Notes under the pieces: model-generated
The model's input: only the letters and a program-made list of their open reading frames with translations
What the model was told of the DNA's origin: nothing
Database searches by the model: none
Position numbers and translations under genes: made by a program
DNA from: Eubacterium sp.
Lineage (GTDB): Bacteria; Bacillota; Clostridia; Oscillospirales; Acutalibacteraceae
Assembly (NCBI GenBank): GCA_029050995.1
Contig: JAIDLO010000121.1
Location: forward strand, 1-24,985
DNA length: 24,985 bases
Direction of reading: 5' to 3'
Shown here: positions 14,359-21,607 of the stretch, in pieces
How the letters are laid out: each line of letters begins with the position of its first letter
Position numbering within the stretch: the stretch's first letter is position 1

Positions 14359-14838
14359 TTATATGTTGTATTCGTAAATGTTAAAGTCAACATTGCCAAC
14401 CCGTTCAATAAATTCGGTTTTTTCTCCGATATAGGCAAAACCCATTTTTTGATAAAGCCTTTCAGCAGGCAGGTTGCCCTTAACAACATCAAGCATAATT
14501 TTGCTGTTTTCTCTCTCTTTTGAAATCTGAAAAAGCTTGTTCATCATCTGCTTGCCTAAATGCTGATTGCGGAAATCGGAATGAACGGTAAATAAATGAA
14601 GCGAAGAATAATCGCCGTGATTTACCGTTGCCATTGCACTCGCAATCCTGCCGTCAGCAACAGCAATGTACATGTTTTTGCTTTTGATATGATTTTCTAT
14701 ATCTGCAATGCAGGGATAAAAACCAATCTGCCATAGCGGAGAATATTTTGCGCCCTCTAACTCCCTGCAAACCTCTTTGTAAAAATCATATACTTTGTCA
14801 ATCTCGCCTGCCTCCGCAAGCCTTATTTCAATACTCAT
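14359..14838 (-). CDS. GNAT-family N-acetyltransferase
   Basis: 159 residues with the GNAT fold order: N-terminal substrate arm, a central SSLHLFTVHSDFRNQHLGKQ strand-loop (about 78-97) with the acetyl-CoA pyrophosphate loop R90-NQHLGK, and the C-terminal LDVVKGNLPAERLYQKMGF motif (116-134) typical of motif B. It transfers an acetyl group from acetyl-CoA to an amine; the substrate is not evident. The ATG at 14838 overlaps the stop of the upstream Nudix gene by four bases, so translation is coupled and both probably act in one operon with the second Nudix gene and possibly the HIT gene. Confidence 0.9.
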   Translation of the reverse strand: MSIEIRLAEAGEIDKVYDFYKEVCRELEGAKYSPLWQIGFYPCIADIENHIKSKNMYIAVADGRIASAMATVNHGDYSSLHLFTVHSDFRNQHLGKQMMNKLFQISKERENSKIMLDVVKGNLPAERLYQKMGFAYIGEKTEFIERVGNVDFNIYEYNI

Positions 14839-15287
14839 ACTATAATTTCTTTCTCAATTAACCAATCTAAAATTTTCTTTGCTCTGCTTTCAAGCTTAGG
14901 TAATTCGTCTTTACCAAAATACTGAAGCTGGTAGCTTTCGTTGTCTGTAATTTTTAATTCTCCTATTACGCCTTTGGCACGATAAAGGGCAATAACGGAG
15001 TATAGTTTATCGCCGTTCGGATACTCAAAATAAAAATCATTGCCTGAAAATACATTTAATAGTGTAAAGCTTTCAGCTTCTAAATTGGTTTCTTCCCTTA
15101 ATTCTCTTGCCGCCGCTTCTTCAAGCGTTTCGCCAAGCTCAAGTGAACCGCCCGGAATTCCCCAAGTATTTGTATCGGAACGCAGGTTTAAAAGAATTTT
15201 CTTGTCTTTTAAAACAACAATTGTTGCACCTGCCGAAAGCATAGGCTCGTGACCGATATATTTTCTAATGTCTGCTATGTAACTCAT
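14835..15287 (-). CDS. Nudix hydrolase (first of two adjacent)
   Basis: 150 residues with a Nudix box at 47-69: G47, E53, R61, E62, E65 and E66 are all in register (GGSLELGETLEEAAARELRE is the readable part). The Gly before the last hydrophobic residue is replaced by N68, a small departure. It hydrolyses a nucleoside-diphosphate-linked substrate, which cannot be told from the sequence. The neighbour at 15294 is another Nudix protein of similar size, suggesting an old duplication or stepwise action. Six bases separate the two genes, and the 3' end overlaps the GNAT gene by four bases. Confidence 0.93.
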   Translation of the reverse strand: MSYIADIRKYIGHEPMLSAGATIVVLKDKKILLNLRSDTNTWGIPGGSLELGETLEEAAARELREETNLEAESFTLLNVFSGNDFYFEYPNGDKLYSVIALYRAKGVIGELKITDNESYQLQYFGKDELPKLESRAKKILDWLIEKEIIV

Positions 15288-15293
15288 AATTAT

Positions 15294-15755
15294 TTACCTG
15301 TAAATATATTCCTTTCCGCTTTTTATATCATCAAGGATATCCTGATGCTGTTTGCAGAACAAAGGCGGAGTGTTGTTTAAATCAAAGTATTTTAATTCAA
15401 GTGTTTCTTTGTTTTTATCAATCAGCTTTCCGCCGATAACCTCTGCTTTAAACATATGCACGATTGTTTGCGCTTTATCGGGTTTCATATGTTCAGCAAA
15501 ATATTTAGAATAAACACCGAATAAAGAAGTAACCTTAACATCCAATCCGCTTTCTTCTTTGACTTCTCGTATGGCTGTTTCTTCAACAGATTCTCCAAGC
15601 TCAACCATTCCGCCTAAGAAGCCCCATTTGTTGCAATCATCACGCCTTTGCAACAATATTCTGCCTGCCTCATCAAAAATGATACAGCCTGCACAATTTA
15701 AAATTACCATATCATGCCCAACCTTTTCTCTTATCCATTTAATGTAGTTATCCAT
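15294..15755 (-). CDS. Nudix hydrolase (second of two adjacent)
   Basis: 153 residues from ATG 15755, which has TAGGAGGT at 15768-15761; the ORF stays open to 15818 only because it runs into REP sequence, so the longer form is rejected. The Nudix box at 49-71 is complete: G49, E55, R63, E64, E67, E68, G70 (GGMVELGESVEETAIREVKE as readable part). C21 and C24 in LNCAGCI are noticeable but not known as functional. The leader lies just downstream of a REP pair (15786-15849), which therefore sits between this gene and the HIT gene in the same direction. Confidence 0.93.
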   Translation of the reverse strand: MDNYIKWIREKVGHDMVILNCAGCIIFDEAGRILLQRRDDCNKWGFLGGMVELGESVEETAIREVKEESGLDVKVTSLFGVYSKYFAEHMKPDKAQTIVHMFKAEVIGGKLIDKNKETLELKYFDLNNTPPLFCKQHQDILDDIKSGKEYIYR

Positions 15756-15785
15756 ATTTAACCTCCTAAAATAATATAAACCTCC

Positions 15786-15811
15786 GTAGGGTTCGGCATC
15801 CTTGACGAACC
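15786..15811 (+). repeat. REP-type hairpin (family D), left half of a REP pair
   Basis: GTAG (15786-15789) followed by the stem GGTTCG/CGAACC (15790-15795 with 15806-15811). Inner CA/TG pairs after one G-A mismatch and a TCCT loop have the same head-plus-mismatched-stem design as the other REPs, with a different stem sequence. Confidence 0.65.
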
Positions 15812-15821
15812 GCAGCAATAG

Positions 15822-15849
15822 CGGACGAGCAGTGCTCGCCCCTACGATA
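15822..15849 (+). repeat. REP element (family A), right half of a REP pair
   Basis: Matches the 28-bp element at 16353-16380 except for one base, the unpaired centre of the hairpin (G instead of A). It faces the hairpin at 15786 so both GTAG heads point outward, a BIME-like arrangement. It overlaps the last codons of the HIT gene: the HIT stop TAG is the TAG of the element's GTAG head. Confidence 0.8.
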
Positions 15850-16300
15850 AATTCTCTAACTCATAAAGCAATTTTTGCTTCATTTCTTTAAGCTCTTTTT
15901 TGCTTGGCTTATTCTTTTTCTCATACATTTTGTCAAGCGGATACCACCATATCGGTCCTTTTTCGTTATAGCCGTGCCCCTCTAAATCGCCGTCTCTTCT
16001 TGGATTAAGGTGCCAATGCAGGTGCCCGTCGCCCATTCCGAGCAGTTCATAATTCATTTTGTCACAAGGGAATGCTCTGGAAACAGCTGCGGCAACATCA
16101 GCCATTTCTGATAAGAATTTATCGCGAAAGTCTTTATCAAGCTGGTCAAGTTCTGTTTTATGCTCCTTGCAGAGAAACAGGGAATATCCGTAAAAATGCT
16201 GGAAATCTCCGATTACAACATAGCCGGTTTCAAGCTCTTTCACAAAGTATGGATTTTCATTGTTTTTTATCATTTCAATTCTATCACAAATTAAGCACAT
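15842..16300 (-). CDS. HIT-family (histidine triad) protein
   Basis: 152 residues from ATG 16300, with GGAGG at correct distance; the open frame reaches 16363 only through REP sequence. The histidine triad is H93-L-H95-W-H97 in GDGHLHWHLNP. H97 is the expected nucleotidyl-transfer residue, and C2/C5 with C44/H47 could form the zinc site seen in several HIT proteins. HIT proteins hydrolyse nucleoside phosphoramidates or dinucleoside polyphosphates; the exact substrate is not readable. The C-terminus is basic (KKNKPSKKELKEMKQK). The final residues LS and the stop TAG come from an inserted REP element at 15822-15849, so the original C-terminus may have been different. It is followed by the two Nudix genes and a GNAT gene. 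Confidence 0.9.
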   Translation of the reverse strand: MCLICDRIEMIKNNENPYFVKELETGYVVIGDFQHFYGYSLFLCKEHKTELDQLDKDFRDKFLSEMADVAAAVSRAFPCDKMNYELLGMGDGHLHWHLNPRRDGDLEGHGYNEKGPIWWYPLDKMYEKKNKPSKKELKEMKQKLLYELENLS

Positions 16301-16352
16301 ATGAAATACCTCCAAGAAATAAAATGGTTTCGCAAATGTAAACTCTTGTATG

Positions 16353-16380
16353 CGGACGAGCAATGCTCGCCCCTACGATA
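16353..16380 (+). repeat. REP element (family A), intergenic copy
   Basis: Exact 28-bp match to both copies inside the RAYT gene (1918-1945 and, inverted, 1747-1774). It lies upstream of the HIT gene, more than 14 kb from the RAYT gene. Confidence 0.88.
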
Positions 16381-16401
16381 GTGTGTGTTCAATAAAACGC
16401 T

Positions 16402-16428
16402 GTAGGGGACGGGTTTTCCGTCCCGTAG
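16402..16428. repeat. REP-type hairpin (family B)
   Basis: GTAG head (16402-16405) followed by the perfect 7-bp stem GGGACGG/CCGTCCC with loop GTTTT, then a second GTAG at 16425-16428. It lies 21 bases from the family A element at 16353, so the two form another composite REP locus between rpsI and the HIT gene. Confidence 0.75.
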
Positions 16429-16431
16429 TGT

Positions 16432-16466
16432 AAAAAATAAATCCCCAAACAATAGTTTGAGGATTT
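16432..16466 (-). terminator. Terminator of the rplM-rpsI operon
   Basis: 12-bp stem with one mismatch (16439-16450 with 16455-16466), loop AATA. On the minus strand it is followed by a T-run given by the A-run at 16432-16437. It lies ten bases after the rpsI stop. Confidence 0.85.
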
Positions 16467-16475
16467 GTAAACATA

Positions 16476-16874
16476 TTATCTTTTTGAGAACTGTGGTGCA
16501 CGGCGAGCTGCCTTGAGACCATATTTCTTTCTTTCCTTCATACGAGGGTCACGAGTAAGGAATCCAGCCTTTTTAAGAGCAGGACGAAGTGACTCATCAT
16601 ACTGAAGAAGAGCTCTTGCGATACCGTGACGGATAGCACCAGCCTGGCCTGTTACGCCACCACCGTTTACACGGCAAACGATATCGAATTTCTCAGCTGT
16701 ATCTGTAAGATTAAGTGGCTGGCGAACGATAAGCTTAAGTGTGCCAAGACCGAAATAATCATCAATATCTCTGTCGTTAATTGTAATTTTACCGGTTCCT
16801 GCATAAACACGAACTCTTGCTACAGATTCTTTTCTTCTGCCTGTGCCGTAGAAATAAGGATTTGTTTCGTACAT
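16476..16874 (-). CDS. rpsI: 30S ribosomal protein S9
   Basis: 132 residues, normal length. It starts with YFYGTGRRKESVARVRV and ends in RRAPQFSKR, the universally conserved basic C-terminal tail that reaches the decoding site and contacts P-site tRNA. The KPxLKKAGFLTRDPR block before the end is also typical. ATG 16874 follows GGGAGGTTTA. It is second in the rplM-rpsI operon, 16 bases after rplM, as in most bacteria. Confidence 0.99.
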   Translation of the reverse strand: MYETNPYFYGTGRRKESVARVRVYAGTGKITINDRDIDDYFGLGTLKLIVRQPLNLTDTAEKFDIVCRVNGGGVTGQAGAIRHGIARALLQYDESLRPALKKAGFLTRDPRMKERKKYGLKAARRAPQFSKR

Positions 16875-16890
16875 AATCTATAAACCTCCC

Positions 16891-17319
16891 TTACATTTCC
16901 CAAGCTTCAGGCTTCTGAGCCTCATGCTTGTGTTCTGCGCCCTTATAAATGTGGCATCTTGTAAGCTGCTTTCTGCCCTGTGTTGTGCTTGGAATCATAC
17001 CCTTAACAGCAAGCTCCATAGCAAAATCACTTTTTTCATTCATAAGTGTGCCGTATTTAACTTCTTTAAGGTTACCGATATAACCTGTGTGATGCTGATA
17101 AAGCTTCTTGTTGAGCTTATCGCCTGTAAGGATAGCTTTATCTGTGTTGATAATAATAACGAAATCGCCGCAATCTACATTTGGAGTAAAGATTGGCTTG
17201 TGCTTACCGCGAAGAAGAACTGCTGCTTCTGCTGCAACTCTACCAAGAGGCTTGCCCTCAGCGTCAATAACATACCACTTGCGTTCAACTTCGTTAGCTT
17301 TTGGCATAAATGTTGACAT
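16891..17319 (-). CDS. rplM: 50S ribosomal protein L13
   Basis: 142 residues, full length. Landmarks are RKWYVIDAEGKPLGRVA at the N-terminus, LLRGKHKPIFTPNVDCGDFV (the conserved D-x-GD core), the GDKLxxKxYxxHTGYIG segment and a MIPSTTQGRKQL stretch near the end. It is an early-assembly protein of the large subunit. ATG 17319 has GGAGGAAATC upstream. A promoter lies 49 bases before the start, giving a leader of only about 40 bases, too short to hold a large folded L13 leader element. Confidence 0.99.
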   Translation of the reverse strand: MSTFMPKANEVERKWYVIDAEGKPLGRVAAEAAVLLRGKHKPIFTPNVDCGDFVIIINTDKAILTGDKLNKKLYQHHTGYIGNLKEVKYGTLMNEKSDFAMELAVKGMIPSTTQGRKQLTRCHIYKGAEHKHEAQKPEAWEM

Positions 17320-17367
17320 TTTGATTTCCTCCGTTAATAGTGAATTACATTTTTAATGCGTGGGAAT

Positions 17368-17396
17368 ATAATAGCACAAGAAGTATTTTTCGTCAA
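17368..17396 (-). promoter_or_regulatory. Promoter of rplM-rpsI
   Basis: On the minus strand TTGACG (17396-17391) and TATTAT (17373-17368) have a 17-base spacer. An AT-rich stretch immediately upstream (17397-17420) could act as an UP element, as expected for a ribosomal-protein promoter. Confidence 0.8.
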
Positions 17397-17497
17397 CACT
17401 AAATTTAAAATAATACTGCAATACTCTCTTTTTCTCGTTTATTCTCGCTTAATCATATGATTTTCTAATTTATAATTTATAAATTTGCAGCAAAATT

Positions 17498-17523
17498 GTA
17501 GGGTCCGATGACCACATCGGACC
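17498..17523 (+). repeat. REP-type hairpin (family C), left half of a REP pair
   Basis: GTAG head (17498-17501) and a perfect 9-bp stem GGTCCGATG/CATCGGACC (17502-17510 with 17515-17523) around ACCA. Confidence 0.75.
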
Positions 17524-17551
17524 GAATATACAAATATAAAGGATGTACAAC

Positions 17552-17577
17552 GGACCGATGTGGTCATCGATCCCTAC
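17552..17577 (-). repeat. REP-type hairpin (family C), right half of a REP pair
   Basis: Read on the minus strand it has a GTAG head (17577-17574) and a 9-bp stem with a single T-G pair around the same ACCA loop as its partner 28 bases away. The stem differs at two positions, one arm each. The heads point outward, so 17498-17577 is a BIME-like unit. Confidence 0.75.
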
Positions 17578-17585
17578 GGTTATAG

Positions 17586-17795
17586 ATGATACAGAAAATT
17601 ACTAATTTACAAAAGAAGGTGTTTTTTATAGATCCGTGTGCTGTAAATATGTCTGTTTCGGCGCTTGCCTGTGCGATAGCAGAGGGGAAAAGCACTGAAG
17701 AAATCAATGCTTTAAGCGCTTTGTTTACACAGCTTGGCGATTCATTGGCAACAATTACTGCTGTTAATGAGCTTAACAATAAATGTGATAATTAA
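17586..17795 (+). CDS. Small conserved protein (DUF6774-like); start codon uncertain
   Basis: The open frame is 69 residues from ATG 17586, but the recognisable part begins at DPCAVNMSVSALACAIAEGK and continues EEINALSALFTQLGDSLATI. This resembles small Clostridia proteins annotated as DUF6774, which usually start MDPC or similar. The only good ribosome site, AGAAGGTG at 17614-17621, lies 6 bases before an ATA at 17628 that occupies the place of the expected ATG. GTG 17619 overlaps the ribosome site, and ATG 17586 has none and lies 8 bases after a REP. The outer boundary is given here. Real translation may start at 17619 or 17628 (about 55-58 residues), or the gene may be damaged. Function unknown. 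Confidence 0.6.
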   Translation: MIQKITNLQKKVFFIDPCAVNMSVSALACAIAEGKSTEEINALSALFTQLGDSLATITAVNELNNKCDN

Positions 17796-17824
17796 AAAAC
17801 CTACTTGCTTTGTATGAAATAGTA

Positions 17825-17853
17825 TTGAATTTATTATAATAATTTGATACAAT
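17825..17853 (+). promoter_or_regulatory. Promoter of the metF-metH-sufCB operon
   Basis: TTGAAT (17825-17830) and TACAAT (17848-17853) have a 17-base spacer and lie 24 bases before ATG 17877. The leader is about 17 bases long, so there is no room for an S-box, T-box or cobalamin riboswitch. Confidence 0.75.
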
Positions 17854-17876
17854 ATTACATTCGAGAGGTGGATACA

Positions 17877-18743
17877 ATGAAAATTTCCGAAATTTTAAAA
17901 AACAATAAGGTAAATATTTCTTTTGAGGTATTCCCTCCGAAGGAATGGAACAAGATTGAAAATACAAAAGCTGTTGTTCGGGAAATGGCAAAAAGCAAGC
18001 CTGCGTTTATGAGCGTAACCTATGGTGCGGCAGGCACAACCTCCGGCTTTACAACGGAGATTGCAAGCGAAATCAAGAACAACGGCGTGACGCCGCTTTC
18101 GCATTTAACCTGCCTTACCTCAACAAAGAGCAAAATCAACAGCGTTTTGAACGAGCTTGCGGAAAACGGCATTGAAAATATCCTTGCGTTAAGAGGCGAT
18201 ATCCCGCAGGGTTTTGTTTTCCCCGATGAACAACATTTTCACTATGCTTACGAGCTTGTAAATACAATTAAAAGTCACGGCGATTTTTGTATAGGCGGTG
18301 CGTGCTATCCCGAGGTTCATCCCGAAAGCGCAAACAGAGTTGAGGATTTTCAGCATCTGAAGGAAAAGGTTGACTGCGGTATTGATTTCCTTACAACACA
18401 AATGTTTTTTGATAACGAGGTTTTCTACCGCTTTAAAGAAAACTGCGCTATAAAAGGCATTGATGTTCCGCTTATTGCAGGCATTATGCCGATTACAAAT
18501 GCAAACCAGATTAAAAGAAGCGTTGAGCTTTCGGGCTGTGCTTTCCCTAAAAAGTTTATGAAAATTCTTGAACGCTTCGGGGAAAATCCAAAGGCTATGA
18601 AGCAGGCAGGCATTATTTATGCTACCGAGCAGATTATAGATTTAATGGCAAACGGGCAGAATAATATACATATTTATACAATGAATAAGCCTGATGTTGC
18701 CGAAAACATAATGAAAGGCTTGTCTGAAATTATAAATGAATAA
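17877..18743 (+). CDS. metF: 5,10-methylenetetrahydrofolate reductase
   Basis: 288-residue flavoprotein that reduces methylene-THF to methyl-THF for methionine synthesis. Conserved landmarks: SFEVFPPK at 15-22 with the catalytic acid E17, VTYGAAG at 47-53, ALRGD at 104-108 with D108 at the flavin site, the GGACYPEVHPE region, and DFLTTQMFFDN at 170-180 with Q175. These match E28, D120 and Q183 of E. coli MetF. The start is set by GAGAGGTG at 17863-17870; ATG 17844 lies inside the promoter and is rejected. Its 3' end overlaps the next gene, so it heads a tightly coupled methionine operon. Confidence 0.95.
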   Translation: MKISEILKNNKVNISFEVFPPKEWNKIENTKAVVREMAKSKPAFMSVTYGAAGTTSGFTTEIASEIKNNGVTPLSHLTCLTSTKSKINSVLNELAENGIENILALRGDIPQGFVFPDEQHFHYAYELVNTIKSHGDFCIGGACYPEVHPESANRVEDFQHLKEKVDCGIDFLTTQMFFDNEVFYRFKENCAIKGIDVPLIAGIMPITNANQIKRSVELSGCAFPKKFMKILERFGENPKAMKQAGIIYATEQIIDLMANGQNNIHIYTMNKPDVAENIMKGLSEIINE

Positions 18744-19296
18744 AGCAGAAATATTAAGATATCTGAGAACACGGAGTACAATAGAGGACGAAGCACTTTT
18801 AAATCTGATAGACAGCCTTATGCAAGAGGTTGACAAAACCGTTAAGCCCAAAAGCATTTACAGAATTTTTGACTGCATTGTAACAGAGGATGCACTCATC
18901 ATTGAAAATTTTGAATTCAAAAGCAAAAGGCTTGCGGAAAATTTAAAAGGCTGTACAAGCGTTGCCGTGCTTGCCGCAACGGTAGGTACAGAGGGGGACA
19001 GATTGCTTCGTCAGTACAGCTCGGAAAGTGCAAGGCTTACGATTCTGCAGGCAGTGCTTGCTTCAAAGGTTGAAGAAATCTGCGATGCAGTTCAGGAAAA
19101 TATAGAAAAAGAAAACAATGTTAAAACAAGGCAGAGATATTCTCCCGGATATTTTGATTTGGATATATCCGAGCAGAAAAAGCTTTTCAGCCTTCTTGAA
19201 ATAACAAAAAGATGCGGCATTACCTTAACGGATACATGCCAAATGATACCAACAAAATCAGTAACAGCGTTTACGGGAATCGACTATGAAGATTAA
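18736..19296 (+). CDS. Separate MetH reactivation-domain protein
   Basis: 186 residues related to the C-terminal activation domain of cobalamin-dependent methionine synthase, which binds AdoMet and re-methylates inactive cob(II)alamin. The RYSPGYFDLDISEQKKLF block (RYSPGY at 134-139) corresponds to the AdoMet-binding RxxxGY of E. coli MetH. CQMIPTKSVTAFTGI near the C-terminus matches the conserved end of that domain. Thermotoga maritima has a comparable separate protein next to a short MetH. It overlaps metF by 8 bases and metH by 11 bases and has no ribosome site of its own, so it depends on translational coupling. The electron donor is unknown. Confidence 0.88.
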   Translation: MNKAEILRYLRTRSTIEDEALLNLIDSLMQEVDKTVKPKSIYRIFDCIVTEDALIIENFEFKSKRLAENLKGCTSVAVLAATVGTEGDRLLRQYSSESARLTILQAVLASKVEEICDAVQENIEKENNVKTRQRYSPGYFDLDISEQKKLFSLLEITKRCGITLTDTCQMIPTKSVTAFTGIDYED

Positions 19297-21607
19297 ATTT
19301 TTTGACGGAAGCATGGGAACAATGCTTCAATCAGCAGGCTTAAAGGCAGGCGAGCTGCCCGAGCTTTTAAATTTAACAGATGAAGAAAAGGTGCTTGCCG
19401 TTCACAAGGCTTATGCCGATGTGGGCTGTGAATACATTACAACAAACACCTTTGGTGCAAACCGCCTTAAAATGGACAACTACGAAGAGGTAATCCGAAA
19501 GGGCGTTGAAATTGCAAAAAGAGCAGGTAGAAAGGTTGCGCTCGATATCGGCCCAACGGGCAAGCTGCTCAAACCAATGGGCGATCTGGATTTCAATGAT
19601 GCAATAGATATTTTTGCAGGGATGATCAATGCAGGTAAGGACGGCTCGGATGTTGTTTTGATTGAAACGATGAGCGATACCTATGAAATCAAAGCTGCCG
19701 TTCTTGCGGCAAAGGAAAACTGTGATTTACCTGTTATCGTAACAATGATATTTGACGAAAACGCAAGGCTTCTTACAGGCGCTGATATTAAAACTGCCGT
19801 TACAATGCTGGAGGGACTCGGCGTTGATGCAATCGGCTTTAACTGCGGTCTTGGCCCGAAGCAGATGATTGCGTTTGTTGAAGAAATCAGAAAATGGACA
19901 AGCCTGCCGATTATTGTTCAGCCGAATGCAGGTTTACCTGAAAGTGTAAACGGACAAACGGTTTATAATGTTTCTCCTGCTGAATTTGCAGAGGATATGA
20001 AAAAGATAGCCGAGCTTGGCGTTTCTTATCTCGGCGGCTGCTGCGGAACAACGCCGAAGCACCTTGCAGAAATGATTCAGCTTTGCAGGGATATTCCCGA
20101 AAGCATTCCCGAAAAAAAGAATTTCAGCCTTGTCTCTTCTTACAGTGAAACAGTTGAGCTTTCAGCGAAGCCTGTTGTAATCGGCGAAAGAATCAACCCA
20201 ACGGGCAAAAAGCTGTTTAAGGAAGCACTCAGAAGAAATGATATAGATTATATAATTAAAGAGGGTATTGCGCAGAAAGATGCAGGTGCGCATATTCTTG
20301 ATGTAAATGTCGGTCTGCCCGAAATTGATGAGGTTGAAATGATGAAAAGTGCTGTTTATGCACTTCAGAGCGTGCTTTCAACACCGCTTCAGATAGATAC
20401 AACGGATATTACGGCGCTTGAGGCGGCACTTCGTTTATACAACGGAAAGCCTATGCTGAATTCCGTAAACGGCAAGGAAAAGAATATGAAAGAGGTTTTC
20501 CCTCTTGCTAAAAAATACGGCGCTGTTGTTGTCTGCCTTTGCCTTGATGAAAATGGTATACCCGAGAATGCAGAGGGCAGAATTAGAATAGCAGAAAAAA
20601 TGATAAATACTGCCGCAGAATACGGCATTGAGAAAAAAGACCTTATTGTTGATGCGTTGACAATGACGATCAGTACGGATATCAACAATTCAATCGAAAC
20701 ACTCAAAGCAGTTAAATATATAAGGGAAGTGCTTGGTGTTCATACAGTCCTCGGCGTATCCAACATTTCCTTTGGTTTGCCGAAACGAGAGGCAGTAAAT
20801 ACAGCGTTCTTTACGCTTGCTCTGCAAAGCGGGCTTTCGGCGGGTATTATCAATCCGCAGTCGCAGGCTATGATGAATGCGTATTATTCGTTCAATGCGC
20901 TTTCCGCGCTTGATGAAAACTGCGCTGAATATATTGAAAGCGTAACGGTTTCGGATGCGCCGAAGGCAGAAACAAATGTTACGCTCCATACGGCAATCGT
21001 TAAGGGTATGAAAGAGGATGCGGCAATCTGTGCAAAAGCGCTTTTGCAGGATAATGATTCGCTTGATGTAATCAACAATCATATTATTCCTGCGCTTGAT
21101 GAGGTTGGCGCAGGCTTTGAAGCCAATAAAATCTTCCTGCCGCAGCTTCTTATGAGTGCGGATTCAGCAAAGGCAGCGTTTGATGTTATCAAAGAAAAAA
21201 TGATACTCAGCGGTGCAAAGCAGGAAAACGGCGATAAAATCGTGCTTGCAACGGTGCACGGCGATATCCACGATATCGGAAAGAATATTGTTAAGGTGCT
21301 GCTTGCAAACTATGGCTTTGATGTGATAGATTTAGGCAAGGATGTTCCCGAAGAGGATGTCTTAAATGCAGTTGTTGAAAATGATGTTAAACTTGTCGGT
21401 CTTTCGGCGCTGATGACAACAACAGTTCCGGCTATGGAAAGAACAATCCAGCTGCTTCATGAAAACACAGATGCAAAAATCTTTGTCGGCGGTGCTGTTT
21501 TAACGCAGTCCTATGCAGATATGATTCATGCAGATTGGTACACAAAGGACGCAATGGAAAGCGTCAGAGTAGCTAAAGAATTTTTCTCAAAGGAGATTAA
21601 CGGATGA
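19286..21607 (+). CDS. metH: Cobalamin-dependent methionine synthase lacking the activation domain
   Basis: 773 residues, against about 1,230 in E. coli, because the activation domain is encoded separately upstream. Order: homocysteine S-methyltransferase domain (start FDGSMGTMLQ; zinc cysteines in GFNCG at about 187 and GGCCGTTP at about 251-252), pterin-binding domain (VVIGERINPTGKKLF, then DINNSIETLKA), cobalamin cap (about 555-640), and B12-binding Rossmann domain with DIHDIGKN at about 659-666, whose H661 is the lower cobalt ligand, plus GLSALMTTT and FVGGAVL. It transfers the methyl group from methyl-THF via methylcobalamin to homocysteine. It overlaps its neighbours at both ends (11 bases, 4 bases). 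Substrate supply comes from metF. Confidence 0.95.
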   Translation: MKIKFFDGSMGTMLQSAGLKAGELPELLNLTDEEKVLAVHKAYADVGCEYITTNTFGANRLKMDNYEEVIRKGVEIAKRAGRKVALDIGPTGKLLKPMGDLDFNDAIDIFAGMINAGKDGSDVVLIETMSDTYEIKAAVLAAKENCDLPVIVTMIFDENARLLTGADIKTAVTMLEGLGVDAIGFNCGLGPKQMIAFVEEIRKWTSLPIIVQPNAGLPESVNGQTVYNVSPAEFAEDMKKIAELGVSYLGGCCGTTPKHLAEMIQLCRDIPESIPEKKNFSLVSSYSETVELSAKPVVIGERINPTGKKLFKEALRRNDIDYIIKEGIAQKDAGAHILDVNVGLPEIDEVEMMKSAVYALQSVLSTPLQIDTTDITALEAALRLYNGKPMLNSVNGKEKNMKEVFPLAKKYGAVVVCLCLDENGIPENAEGRIRIAEKMINTAAEYGIEKKDLIVDALTMTISTDINNSIETLKAVKYIREVLGVHTVLGVSNISFGLPKREAVNTAFFTLALQSGLSAGIINPQSQAMMNAYYSFNALSALDENCAEYIESVTVSDAPKAETNVTLHTAIVKGMKEDAAICAKALLQDNDSLDVINNHIIPALDEVGAGFEANKIFLPQLLMSADSAKAAFDVIKEKMILSGAKQENGDKIVLATVHGDIHDIGKNIVKVLLANYGFDVIDLGKDVPEEDVLNAVVENDVKLVGLSALMTTTVPAMERTIQLLHENTDAKIFVGGAVLTQSYADMIHADWYTKDAMESVRVAKEFFSKEING

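Noticed and set aside
15756..15818. N-terminal extension of the second Nudix protein
   Set aside because: It is made of REP and leader sequence, while ATG 15755 has a strong TAGGAGGT site.
16301..16363. N-terminal extension of the HIT protein
   Set aside because: It runs into the 16353-16380 REP. ATG 16300 has GGAGG at normal distance and gives the usual C-x-x-C start of HIT proteins.
17320..17367. Structured L13 leader
   Set aside because: Only about 40 transcribed bases precede rplM, with no clear paired element.
17796..17876. Riboswitch (S-box, T-box or cobalamin) before metF
   Set aside because: The predicted promoter leaves a leader of only about 17 bases and no terminator hairpin is present.
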